64,000 nucleotides of DNA, taken from the NCBI RefSeq assembly GCF_016836705.1, contig NZ_JAFCGY010000013.1, positions 87,894-151,893 of the forward strand. The letters run 5' to 3'. Under the pieces are notes generated by a model. That model did not search any database. It had not been told where the DNA came from and was given only the letters and a program-made list of their open reading frames with translations. Shown here one piece after another: positions 34,955 through 43,720 of this stretch. Every line of letters starts with the position of its first letter. Positions within the stretch are counted from its first letter, which is position 1. The translations under genes and the position numbers were made by a program. Origin of the DNA: Mesorhizobium caraganae (GTDB lineage: Bacteria > Pseudomonadota > Alphaproteobacteria > Rhizobiales > Rhizobiaceae).

Positions 34955-35778
34955 TCAGCCGGGTTTCTTGTACAGCAGCAATTCGGGCCGGTACTCGAAA
35001 TGCATGGTGTCGTAGTGATACCAGCGCCCGCCCCAGATGAAGCCGTTTTCCTCAAACAATTCCACGATTTGCAGCGGGATCCGGTTCTTGAACGGAATGT
35101 GCGCCTTCGGGTCGGCTTTGTTTCTGTTGTTGTACCAATAGTCGGAGAAACCGACATTGATATCGAAGGCTGCGCCGAAAGAGTGGACGCTCAACCGGTC
35201 GGTGCCGGCGATGGGCCGCCAGACGAAGCCGCCGCCAGGCTTGAATCCGTAACGGCTTAGCTCCGCGGGCATCGCCTCCAGAGCATCCGAGACCTTGCCC
35301 AACCGGTCGTTGATGCCGAAAATCCTGGTGACCTGCACGGTTTTCTTGGCAAGTTTCGGCAGCCATTTGACGTTGGCGATGTGCTTGCCAACCTCCGCAG
35401 CGCTCGCCCCATAGAGCTTCTCGAAGAAGGCTTCGTTGCGGATACGGCCGGGATCGAAATCCTCCGCCGGGACCAGCGCGCCCTCCGCTGCCGTTGGATA
35501 GACGTAGCGAAACACATGTCTTCGATGTCGGGGCTCTCCAGCAGCGCCTCGGCGTCGCGCGCCTTGCCGTCGTCCCACACCATCGTGGTGCCGTCGGTCC
35601 AGGTCAAAACATTACCCGAGATGGTGAAGAGTCCGGGATAGGCCTTGAGCAAGGCTGCCTTGGCCGCGGTCTGGTCGACACCGTCGCCGGCCTCTGTCGC
35701 ATATGCGAGGCGCCCGGTGCCACAAATTGCCAACACGATCATCAGCTGAAGCAGCAGGCGCTTGGGATCGTCGATCAT
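34955..35778 (-). pseudogene. M15-family peptidase (VanY/DacB-like), frameshifted
   Basis: Two frames together encode one secreted protein of about 273 residues. The first frame, from ATG 35778 (ribosome site GGAGAGGCAGGA), gives a signal peptide and reads to ...SPDIEDM. The second resumes as FRYVYPTAAEGALVP and holds the M15 metal motif SVHSFGAAFDIN and the late HYDTMHFEYRPE. The break is at 35513-35516 (TGTG on the coding strand): removing one TG unit rejoins the frames exactly (822 bases, 274 codons). All catalytic residues are in the second frame. It may be a true mutation, an assembly error or slippage. Confidence 0.8.
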
Positions 35779-35967
35779 TGTCCTGCCTCTCCGGAGAGCC
35801 AATCGATTGCTGACCAGGACCCTTATCTAATCCGGAATGATGGCGGCAGCTCCCCAGCCAGAAAACGGGAAATCAGCTCATGCCGGCTGTTGGCAATGGC
35901 TTTCGTTCATCTTGCGTTTGGCAAGGCTGCTGTAAGATGGCGCGTGAATCAAAAAGGGAGACAAATC

Positions 35968-36513
35968 GTGTCAAAAACCTCCAGCGCCCTGATCCGGATG
36001 GCGTTCACATTCATTTGCCTGGTTGGCCTTGTCTCGGCCGCCTCTATTCTTTTCCCGGCCACCGCGTCGGCCCAGCGCATGCAGCGATGCGCTGACGAGG
36101 GTGGCATCTGCCGCCTGCCCTATCCAGCCGAAGTGGTCTATGGCGCGCGCGGCCAGACCACCTCCCGCTTTTTCGACCGCCGCGCCGTGCCCTGTTCAAA
36201 CCGCGTCTTTGGCGATCCCGCGCCCGGCCGCGACAAGGCCTGCTACATCGTGAGGCGCGGCGGCGGTAACGATTATGGCGACAATGACGACGACAATTAC
36301 GGTGACGACGACTACGGCCAGGGTCGCGGCAGGTGGGTGGCCTGCGCCAGGGAGAATCAGTACTGCGATTTCCGTGGCCGCAAACTGGTCCGCTACGGCG
36401 CGCGCGGTCAGTTCACGCAAGGCGTTTTCAGGAACGGCGTGCGCTGCAGCAACGACGCCTTTGACGAGGATCCCGCTCCCCGGGCGAAGAAGACCTGCTA
36501 CATCAGGCAGTAG
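35968..36513 (+). CDS. Secreted protein with two copies of a cysteine-containing YGARGQ domain
   Basis: The 181-residue protein has a signal peptide (hydrophobic stretch about 10-30, cleavage near SAQRM) and two related units of about 52 residues. Unit 1 contains GGICRLP, VYGARGQ, CSNRVFGDPAPG and ACYI; unit 2 contains NQYCDFR, RYGARGQ, CSNDAFDEDPAP and TCYI. Each has three conserved cysteines. They are joined by an Asp/Tyr/Gly-rich linker (GDNDDDNYGDDDYG). GTG 35968 follows GGGAG by 7 bases and was preferred. The function is unknown; an extracellular or periplasmic binding role is possible. Confidence 0.75.
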   Translation: MSKTSSALIRMAFTFICLVGLVSAASILFPATASAQRMQRCADEGGICRLPYPAEVVYGARGQTTSRFFDRRAVPCSNRVFGDPAPGRDKACYIVRRGGGNDYGDNDDDNYGDDDYGQGRGRWVACARENQYCDFRGRKLVRYGARGQFTQGVFRNGVRCSNDAFDEDPAPRAKKTCYIRQ

Positions 36514-36636
36514 GTAGCACACCGGCAGAAAATCGGGCGCGGCCGATTGTGGCCGCGTCCTCACTATCAGTCATACGCAGCTGAGTTGCGAACATGAAGG
36601 CAATGGACGTCGAGGCATGGGCCGGCGTGCGGGATA

Positions 36637-36712
<76 letters not shown>

Positions 36713-36930
36713 GCTCCGGGCCGGACCTTTAAGCGGTCAGACCCGGCTTCGCAAGGCCAAATGAGCAGGCGTGAGCTTAGCCGCATAGCGGTTTTCCCGG
36801 ACAAAGTGCCGCCTGTCAAAAAACCTTCTCCTGTTTGCTGTTATGCTGTCGAGGTGCGCTTGACACCCGGTGGCGAACCCCTTATCCACCGCCCCAACGA
36901 CGAACACGGCTGACACGTGCTCGTCCATGC

Positions 36931-37007
36931 GCGGGTGTAGCTCAGTTGGTTAGAGTGCCGGCCTGTCACGCCGGAGGTCGCGGGTTCGAGCCCCGTCACT
37001 CGCGCCA
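36931..37007 (+). tRNA. tRNA-Asp (anticodon GTC)
   Basis: The 77-base gene starts GCGGGTGTAGCTCAG, has anticodon stem CCGGC/GCCGG with loop CTGTCAC (anticodon GTC), a TTCGAGC T-loop and a 3' end CACTCGC-G-CCA. The acceptor stem pairs with one G-T wobble. Confidence 0.96.
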
Positions 37008-37120
37008 TTTCTCTTCAAGGGTCACGATCCTTGGTGCCGGAGAAATGTCGACGTTGATGTCAAAATGTCTCCTTGGACGCATTGATTCAGATCGATCGCC
37101 TTGTAGCGATCAATGGCAGC

Positions 37121-37187
37121 GCCCGGTGCAGCTCAGAGTGCCGGCCTGTCACGCCGGAGGTCGCGGGCTCGAGCCCCGCTCGCAGCA
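37121..37187 (+). pseudogene. Decayed copy of tRNA-Asp
   Basis: A 41-base core (37136-37176), from the D-stem through the anticodon and T arms, repeats the tRNA-Asp at 36931 with one base change. The D-loop has lost eight bases (TTGGTTAG), the acceptor arms no longer pair, and the 3' end reads GCTCGCAGCA without CCA. It lies 114 bases downstream of the intact gene in the same orientation, so it looks like a tandem duplicate that decayed. Confidence 0.85.
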
Positions 37188-37381
37188 TTTCCCTCGACGA
37201 CTTCCGATTCCCGCCTGTAGATCAGGCGGACGACGAGACCGAGGTATCCGAGCTGAAGAATAACCATTGCAAGAACAGCCCAGCCGAGCGCCTTCCAGAC
37301 GGAGCCAGTTGCCATGTCGGCCCAGATCGCAACGACGAACGACGTTGCGAACATGCCCACCAGAAATTGCGGAAAATACAT
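37133..37381 (-). CDS. Small membrane protein, ExoX-like (exopolysaccharide production repressor type)
   Basis: The 82-residue protein begins MYFPQFLVGMFATSF and has two hydrophobic helices (about 5-22 and 30-53, with GSVWKALGWAVLAMVILQ). This arrangement resembles the short ExoX repressors of exopolysaccharide synthesis in rhizobia, a moderate-confidence match. The last 17 or so residues (from AASGARARD) are basic and are encoded antisense to the decayed tRNA-Asp, with the stop codon inside it, so the original C-terminus was probably replaced. It may be functional, because the membrane part is whole. Confidence 0.5.
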   Translation of the reverse strand: MYFPQFLVGMFATSFVVAIWADMATGSVWKALGWAVLAMVILQLGYLGLVVRLIYRRESEVVEGNAASGARARDLRRDRPAL

Positions 37382-37399
37382 AATGGCCCAGCACCCAAT

Positions 37400-37431
37400 G
37401 TTTCGGCGATTCAGGGTTTCGGCGATTCAGG
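37400..37431 (+). repeat. 16-bp perfect tandem duplication
   Basis: GTTTCGGCGATTCAGG occurs twice in a row (37400-37415 and 37416-37431), just upstream of the ExoX-like gene on the minus strand, within its likely promoter. Confidence 0.85.
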
Positions 37432-37456
37432 CGGCTTTTTAAATCGGCACCTAAGA

Positions 37457-37487
37457 GCCCGCCGCTTCATTTTGAGAAGCAGCGGGC
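37457..37487 (-). terminator. 12-bp stem-loop in the gap between ExoX-like and 37.6-kb genes
   Basis: GCCCGCCGCTTC (37457-37468) and GAAGCAGCGGGC (37476-37487) pair with one mismatch. There is no strong T-run. The remaining gap, 37488-37662, shows no convincing gene. Confidence 0.4.
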
Positions 37488-37662
37488 CCCAATCGCCCCC
37501 CGGCTTGCCAGGAGCGATGGATGCCCCCGGCGTTGCTGACAGTGCAATTGCGGTGCCAGACACGGTGACCCATTACCGGACATCCATGCCAATGGCGCAA
37601 GACCCGATTGCCGATTAACATTACCTGTTGCTAATATGACACCCTGGTCGGGAAGGACCAAG

Positions 37663-38457
37663 GTGGCGCGGTTTTTGGCAGGCTTGTTGGCAGCGACGCT
37701 GGTGGCGTCGGCAGGCCGATGCTGGTCCAACGACACCTCCAGGCAAATCTCCGAAGACGCACTGAGAACGATCAGCGCCCGGATGTATTCCGGCATCCTG
37801 AGCCAGGAATGCATGCAGGGACGGCGCTACCCGCAAAGCCGCATCAAGAATGGTTTCAAAAGGCACTTCGAGGAAATGAGGCTGCGGTTGATCGCGGATG
37901 GGTACACAATCGTGCCCGATGTGACAGAGAGCAATTCACAGTGGACTCGTCCGGAGATGGCTTTTGACGCCAAACGGCGGCTTGGCATGCCGCGCCAATT
38001 CGGCTGCCTTGATGCATATTGGCTCGACGAAGATCCAGACTGGCAAGGCCCCATAATGGGACGTGGTCGAGATCAAACCTTCGCCAGCAGCGCTTCGACC
38101 TCCTGCAGCGTCGGCATCGACGGCGCTGTGCCCGGACGCGTCACCGAAATGCCGGCGACGGCGCAGGCGAAGCGGACCGCTTGCAGCGGTTCCACGCCTT
38201 TGGCGAGCGCTGCGGCCAGTCCGCCATTGAAGGCATCGCCCGCACCCGTGGTTTCGACCACAGGGCCGGCGCTGACCACGGGGACATGGTCGGAACGATC
38301 CGCGGTGTGCAGCAGCGCGCCTTTTTCGCCGAGCGTGATGACGACCGAGCCGACGCCCTTTTTGAGCAGGCTGTCGGCGGCGCGGCGCGCGTCGTCGATG
38401 GAAGAAACCTTGATGCCGGTCAGTTCCTCGGCCTCGGTTTCGTTGGGAGTGACGTAG
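37663..38457 (+). CDS. Hypothetical secreted protein running antisense into the ribokinase gene
   Basis: From GTG 37663 (ribosome site GGAAGGA) the protein starts with a signal peptide (ARFLAGLLAATLVASAGRC). About 135 residues of plausible globular sequence follow, with Cys pairs and FDAKRRLGMPRQFGCLDAYW. No family is recognised. From about 38073 to the stop at 38457 the frame is antisense to the PfkB-kinase gene and is Ser/Ala/Pro-rich, as expected of a non-selected frame. The native stop therefore seems lost or the real gene ends near 38072. ATG 37636 is an alternative start. Confidence 0.45.
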   Translation: MARFLAGLLAATLVASAGRCWSNDTSRQISEDALRTISARMYSGILSQECMQGRRYPQSRIKNGFKRHFEEMRLRLIADGYTIVPDVTESNSQWTRPEMAFDAKRRLGMPRQFGCLDAYWLDEDPDWQGPIMGRGRDQTFASSASTSCSVGIDGAVPGRVTEMPATAQAKRTACSGSTPLASAAASPPLKASPAPVVSTTGPALTTGTWSERSAVCSSAPFSPSVMTTEPTPFLSRLSAARRASSMEETLMPVSSSASVSLGVT

Positions 38458-39002
38458 TCGCACAGCGTGTAGATGCGGTCCGGCAGTTTTGCCGCCGGCG
38501 CCGGGTTCAGGATGGTGGTCACCCCTGCCCCGCGCGCGATCTCGAGTGCGCGCAGTGCAGCGTCGATCGGCTGTTCGAGCTGGGTGACGAAGACACCGGC
38601 CCCGCCAATCAGGCCGGCATTGGCCTCGATGTCTTCAGGCGAGATCAGCATCGCCGCACCGGGACTGACGATGATGGCGTTGTTGCCGGTGGTCTCCTCG
38701 ATGAAGATATAGGCGGCACCGGTATAGCTCTGCGGCGTATCGATGACGGCGGATTTCACGCCGGCATCTTTCCAGGTCGCCTTGGCCATGTCGGCGAAAG
38801 CATCGACGCCGAGCCGCGTCAGGAAGGTGATGTCGGCGCCGAGCTTGCCGGCTGCCACCGCCTGGTTCGAGCCCTTGCCGCCGGGCCCCAGCTTGAAGGA
38901 ATTGCCAAGGATGGTCTCGCCCATGCGCGGCTGGCGGTCGGCGCGGTAGGCGGTATCGGCGACGAAGACGCCCAGTATGACGACAGGGTTGCCGGACGCC
39001 AT
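38073..39002 (-). CDS. PfkB-family sugar kinase (ribokinase-like)
   Basis: The 309-residue kinase has the PfkB marks GGKGSNQAVAAGKLGAD (about 40-56) and the catalytic TTGAGDAFNGGLAAALA (about 252-268) with the base aspartate. It phosphorylates a pentose or similar sugar after import. ATG 39002 begins the conserved MASGNPVVILG segment. It follows the RbsD/FucU gene by four bases and is the last gene of the ATPase-mutarotase-kinase transcript. Confidence 0.92.
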   Translation of the reverse strand: MASGNPVVILGVFVADTAYRADRQPRMGETILGNSFKLGPGGKGSNQAVAAGKLGADITFLTRLGVDAFADMAKATWKDAGVKSAVIDTPQSYTGAAYIFIEETTGNNAIIVSPGAAMLISPEDIEANAGLIGGAGVFVTQLEQPIDAALRALEIARGAGVTTILNPAPAAKLPDRIYTLCDYVTPNETEAEELTGIKVSSIDDARRAADSLLKKGVGSVVITLGEKGALLHTADRSDHVPVVSAGPVVETTGAGDAFNGGLAAALAKGVEPLQAVRFACAVAGISVTRPGTAPSMPTLQEVEALLAKV

Positions 39003-39006
39003 TGTG

Positions 39007-39459
39007 CTATTCCGCATCCGGCGGCACGACGCCCTTGCGGAAGGCAAAGCAGCCATAGAAGCGGCGCTCGCCGGTCTGGATGACGCAATAAGCCTTCTTG
39101 GCGCGTTCATAGAAGGCATAGCGCTCGACCGAAATCATCGGCCAGGCTTTGCCCTCGGCCTTGTCGATCTCTTTTTGCACCTCTTTTTGCACCGGAGGGA
39201 TCTCGTTGGGGTTGCCGACGATCTCCATGCGGGCGGCCGCGTCGTCGACGAAAGTGTCCAGCGGATAGAGCGACAGCACCGCCTTGACCACATCGGCCGC
39301 CGCCGCATCGATGTGCAGCAGCTTGCCGAGCACGGTCTGGCGCGCCACCGAATCGGCGGGGAAATTGGTGTCGGCGATGATCAGATCGTCGCCGTGCCCC
39401 ATTGCCCTCAGCGCCTGGAGCACATCGGCGTTCAGCAATGGGTTGATCCCTTTGAGCAT
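39007..39459 (-). CDS. RbsD/FucU-family sugar mutarotase
   Basis: The 150-residue protein begins MLKGINPLLNADVLQALRAMGHGDDL, here read as two parts, with the histidine in GHGD and ADTNFPADS typical of the FucU branch. Near the end come the YAFYERAKKAYCVIQTGE active-site residues. It speeds interconversion of sugar anomers (fucose or ribose type). ATG 39459 follows GAGGA. Together with the kinase and importer it implies handling of a free ketose or aldose. Confidence 0.9.
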   Translation of the reverse strand: MLKGINPLLNADVLQALRAMGHGDDLIIADTNFPADSVARQTVLGKLLHIDAAAADVVKAVLSLYPLDTFVDDAAARMEIVGNPNEIPPVQKEVQKEIDKAEGKAWPMISVERYAFYERAKKAYCVIQTGERRFYGCFAFRKGVVPPDAE

Positions 39460-39502
39460 GGCAGTCCTCTTCAAACAGGTTTGGTCAAAAGTCGATTGGA
39501 AA

Positions 39503-40555
<1,053 letters not shown>

Positions 40556-40638
40556 CGTCCCCCCTTTCCTCGCGGTGAAGCTAGCCATTGCCAACGGCAA
40601 GGGCAAGTCAGTATCTTATAGATAAAAAGTCATTCGTG

Positions 40639-40667
40639 TTGACAAGGTAATCGATTACGCGAATAGT
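40639..40667 (+). promoter_or_regulatory. Promoter with a palindromic operator in its spacer
   Basis: TTGACA (40639-40644) and AATAGT (40662-40667) are 17 bases apart. The perfect 12-bp palindrome GTAATCGATTAC (40647-40658) with CG at its centre, as in LacI-family operators, lies wholly in the spacer. A bound repressor would block polymerase. It lies in the 272-bp gap shared with the divergent ATPase gene. Confidence 0.65.
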
Positions 40668-40677
40668 GGCGAGTGCC

Positions 40678-40698
40678 AATCCGACAGTCGGATTTTTT
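40678..40698 (+). terminator. Terminator-like hairpin in the leader of the sugar-binding-protein gene
   Basis: AATCCGA (40678-40684) and TCGGATT (40688-40694) flank CAG and run into TTTT. It starts 11 bases after the -10 box and 130 bases before the gene, so it would act on the leader transcript as an attenuator or early stop. Confidence 0.4.
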
Positions 40699-40827
40699 CC
40701 CGAAAATCGGAGCTTCAGGCGACGCAGGGTGGGGTCCCACGTCCCCGTGTGATAAAAGGAGAACCGCCGACGTTTCGGCGTCCGAGGATTGGTATTTCAA
40801 TTCACGACTGTGTTCTGGGAGGAATAG

Positions 40828-42504
40828 ATGAGAGTCGGTCTGTACGAAAAACTCGTCCGCGCGGGTGCGACCCGGCGTGACATACTCAAAGGTGCGGCCT
40901 CGATGGCCGCTATCGCTGCCGCTTCCGGCGCCGGGCTCGGCGCTTTCACACGCCCGGCTGCCGCCGCCAGCGAGCTGCGCGCCAAAATCCTGCAGATCCC
41001 CGGCGTCGGCAAAGGCCAGCCGACGGATTCCGACTTCCAGAAGGTCGGCGAACTCTGCCTGGAAGCCACCAAGGCCAACGTCAAGGAAGGCGAATTCGCC
41101 GGCGTCGAGCTCTCCTTCATGGGCCTCAACAACCAGAACCTTCACAATGTTTTGTTCCGCGGCTTCCTGAAGCCGTGGGAGGCCTACACCGGCGCCAAGA
41201 TCAACTGGATCGACCTGGCGCAGGCCGACTACAATCCGCGTCTGCAGCAGGCTATCGCCACGAACACAATTGACTTTGATATCGTCGAGATGGGCGCGCC
41301 TTTCGAAGGCGATGTCTGCGGCAAGGGCCTCACTTCCGAGATGCCGGATTGGGTCAAGAAGCAGATCGATATGGACGACCTGGTGGCCTATCTGAAGCCG
41401 CCGGTCGGTACCTGGAACGGCAAGCAGTATCGCGTGACCGTCGACGGCGACGCACACAACTTCAATTACCGCACCGACGTGTTCTCCGACGCTGATCTGA
41501 CAGCAGCCTGGAAAGCCGATAGCGGCGACAAGGCAGGCCTGACGGAATGGGGCGTGCCGAAGACCTGGCAGCAGGTGCAGGCCGTGACAAAGTTCCTCAA
41601 GGGCAAGCAGATGAAGGGCCAGGACGTTTACGGCTACCTCGACGCGCCCAAGGCATGGGGTGGATTCGGCTTCTACTTCCTTGGCAGCCGTGCCAGTGCT
41701 TATGCCAAGCACCCTGATGACAAGGCGTGGCTGTTCGACGCCGATACGATGAAGCCGCGCGTCAACAATCCGGCCTGGGTACGGGCGATCCAGGACGTGA
41801 TCGACGCGCTGCCCTTCGAACCGCAAGATCAAATCAATGCCGACCCGAACCAGACCTGCTTCTCCCAGTTCCTGGGCGGCACGGGTTCGATGCTGGCTTG
41901 GTGGGGAGACGCTGGCTCGAATGCGAAGACTAACGACTCCTCGGTCGTCGGCGACGTCACAGGCTTCTCGATCCTGCCGGGCTCGGACGATGTCTATAAT
42001 TCCAAGACCGGCAAGTGGGACAAGCTCGCCAGCGGGCCGAACTATGCGCCGAACTGCGCCTATCTCGGCTGGGGCGTCTATGTCATGGCCCGCGTCGATA
42101 GCGACGAGAAGAAGAAGAAGGCGGCATGGTCGGCCGCCGCCCATCTCGGCGGCAAGGACCTGTCACTGTGGTGCGCGGCGTATCCGTCGGGCTTCCAGCC
42201 TTATCGCAACTCGCATTTCGACATTCCCGAATGGGTGGCGGCAGGCTATGATGAGGCGTTCATCACCTCGTATCTAAAGTCGGAAGCCGACAGCTACAAC
42301 CATCCGAATGCGGCGATCGAACCGCGCATCCCCGGCATCTTCCAATATTACAGCGCCGCGGAGGACATTCTGGCCAACACATTCGCCGGCAAGATGAAGG
42401 CGCAGGAAGGCGCAGACGCCATTGCCGCGGCCTGGGAGAAGCTGACCGACCAGATCGGCCGCGAAAACCAGATCAAGCTCTACAAAGCCTCGCTCGGCAT
42501 GTAG
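40828..42504 (+). CDS. Large extracellular solute-binding protein (family 1), Tat-exported
   Basis: The 558-residue protein has a twin-arginine signal (ATRRDILKGAASMAAIAAAS, about 14-33) and a long family 1 (MalE-like) binding domain with a C-terminal ERIPGIFQYY-type segment (seen as EPRIPGIFQYYSAAED). It is about 120 residues longer than usual MalE/UgpB proteins. ATG 40828 has the strong site GGGAGGA. A perfect hairpin follows. Permeases and a divergent ATPase complete the importer; the ligand is probably a sugar or polyol. Confidence 0.88.
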   Translation: MRVGLYEKLVRAGATRRDILKGAASMAAIAAASGAGLGAFTRPAAAASELRAKILQIPGVGKGQPTDSDFQKVGELCLEATKANVKEGEFAGVELSFMGLNNQNLHNVLFRGFLKPWEAYTGAKINWIDLAQADYNPRLQQAIATNTIDFDIVEMGAPFEGDVCGKGLTSEMPDWVKKQIDMDDLVAYLKPPVGTWNGKQYRVTVDGDAHNFNYRTDVFSDADLTAAWKADSGDKAGLTEWGVPKTWQQVQAVTKFLKGKQMKGQDVYGYLDAPKAWGGFGFYFLGSRASAYAKHPDDKAWLFDADTMKPRVNNPAWVRAIQDVIDALPFEPQDQINADPNQTCFSQFLGGTGSMLAWWGDAGSNAKTNDSSVVGDVTGFSILPGSDDVYNSKTGKWDKLASGPNYAPNCAYLGWGVYVMARVDSDEKKKKAAWSAAAHLGGKDLSLWCAAYPSGFQPYRNSHFDIPEWVAAGYDEAFITSYLKSEADSYNHPNAAIEPRIPGIFQYYSAAEDILANTFAGKMKAQEGADAIAAAWEKLTDQIGRENQIKLYKASLGM

Positions 42505-42521
42505 GCTGTTACCGTGAAATG

Positions 42522-42548
42522 GGTCCGGCGGCGCAAAGCCGCCGGACC
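42522..42548 (+). terminator. Perfect 11-bp hairpin after the binding-protein gene
   Basis: GGTCCGGCGGC (42522-42532) and GCCGCCGGACC (42538-42548) flank GCAAA, 17 bases after the stop codon. There is no T-run, so it probably stabilises the upstream message rather than ending transcription. Confidence 0.65.
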
Positions 42549-42595
42549 TGACCGGATCGGGCCGGTCGCAGGCATAGTTTGAACGGACGGGACGC

Positions 42596-43711
42596 GTGGC
42601 TGACCAGACCACCAATGCATGGCCGGCAAACGCCGGTCCAGCCGATCTGATCTCGCCAGGCCGCAAGCAGCTTGGCTTTGCCGTGATGGCCGTGGCCACG
42701 CTTGGCCTGCTGGCGGTGATCGCGCTGCAGATCCTCTACAAGAGCGAAGTCACCACGCTCGGTTTCGACACCTGGCGCCCCATCGTCTACGCCTACATTC
42801 TGTGGGGCGTGGCGCTCGCCGTCGGCCAGGTGCTGACGCGCGGCGAAGACGGCCAGCGCGCGCTGTTCTTGCTGCCCGCGCTTTTGTTCACCATCGCCAT
42901 GGTGATCTTCCCGACCCTGTTCGGCTTCTACATCGCGCTGACCGACTGGAACCTGTCGTCCTTCGCCGGCCGCAAGTTCAACGGGCTCGACAATTTCTGG
43001 CAGATGCTGGCTGACCCCTACTACCGCAATGCGCTGTTCAACATGGTGCTCTATGTGCTCGCGGTGCTGGTCGAGTACGTCATCGCCTTCGGCCTGGCGC
43101 TGCTGCTCAACGCGCAGATCCGGGCCCGAAAATTCTTCCGCGTCGTCTTCCTTTTGCCGCTGATGCTGTCGCCGGTTGCGGTATCTTGGATGATCGGCAA
43201 GTCGCTGATGGAATACCGCTTCGGGCCGGCGGCGACGCTGGCGCGCCATCTCGGCTGGGACAACCCCGCCTTCTTCTCCAACCCGATCACCGCCCGCATC
43301 TCGATCATGGTGCTCGACGCCTGGACCTTCATCCCGTTCATGATGATCATGCTGCTGGCCGGCCTGCAGGCGATGTCGCGCGACGTGCTGGAAGCGGCAC
43401 GCGTCGACGGCGCCACGACCTGGCAGACCTTCTGGCAGGTCACCTTCCCGCTGATGCTGCCGGTGTCGGTGACGGCGGTGATCCTGCGCATCATCTTCAA
43501 GCTGAAGTTGGCCGACATCATCATCACCGTCACCTCCGGCGGCCCCGGCGGCGCCACGGATTCGGTCTCGAGCTTCATCTACCGCGAGTACCGCGACCGC
43601 TCGAATGTCGGCTACGGCACCATGCTGGCGATGGCCTATCTCGTCCTCATCGTCGTGTTCGTGACCTGGCTGTTGAAATTCGCCAACCGCTTCGTGCGCA
43701 ATGTGAACTGA
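42596..43711 (+). CDS. ABC sugar transporter permease (MalF/UgpA type)
   Basis: The 371-residue protein has about eight hydrophobic segments. Two extra N-terminal helices precede the core, whose EAA loop is EAARVDGATTWQTFWQVTFPL (about 262-282, here continuous family consensus EAA...G). It starts at GTG 42596 with only a weak site (GGACGGGAC), consistent with lower expression than the binding protein. It pairs with the next permease. Confidence 0.92.
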   Translation: MADQTTNAWPANAGPADLISPGRKQLGFAVMAVATLGLLAVIALQILYKSEVTTLGFDTWRPIVYAYILWGVALAVGQVLTRGEDGQRALFLLPALLFTIAMVIFPTLFGFYIALTDWNLSSFAGRKFNGLDNFWQMLADPYYRNALFNMVLYVLAVLVEYVIAFGLALLLNAQIRARKFFRVVFLLPLMLSPVAVSWMIGKSLMEYRFGPAATLARHLGWDNPAFFSNPITARISIMVLDAWTFIPFMMIMLLAGLQAMSRDVLEAARVDGATTWQTFWQVTFPLMLPVSVTAVILRIIFKLKLADIIITVTSGGPGGATDSVSSFIYREYRDRSNVGYGTMLAMAYLVLIVVFVTWLLKFANRFVRNVN

Positions 43712-43720
43712 CAGGGGATC

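Noticed and set aside
36835..37263. Plus-strand frame over both tRNA-Asp sequences
   Set aside because: The peptide is tRNA sequence read as protein (twice PACHAGGRG), so it is not a gene.
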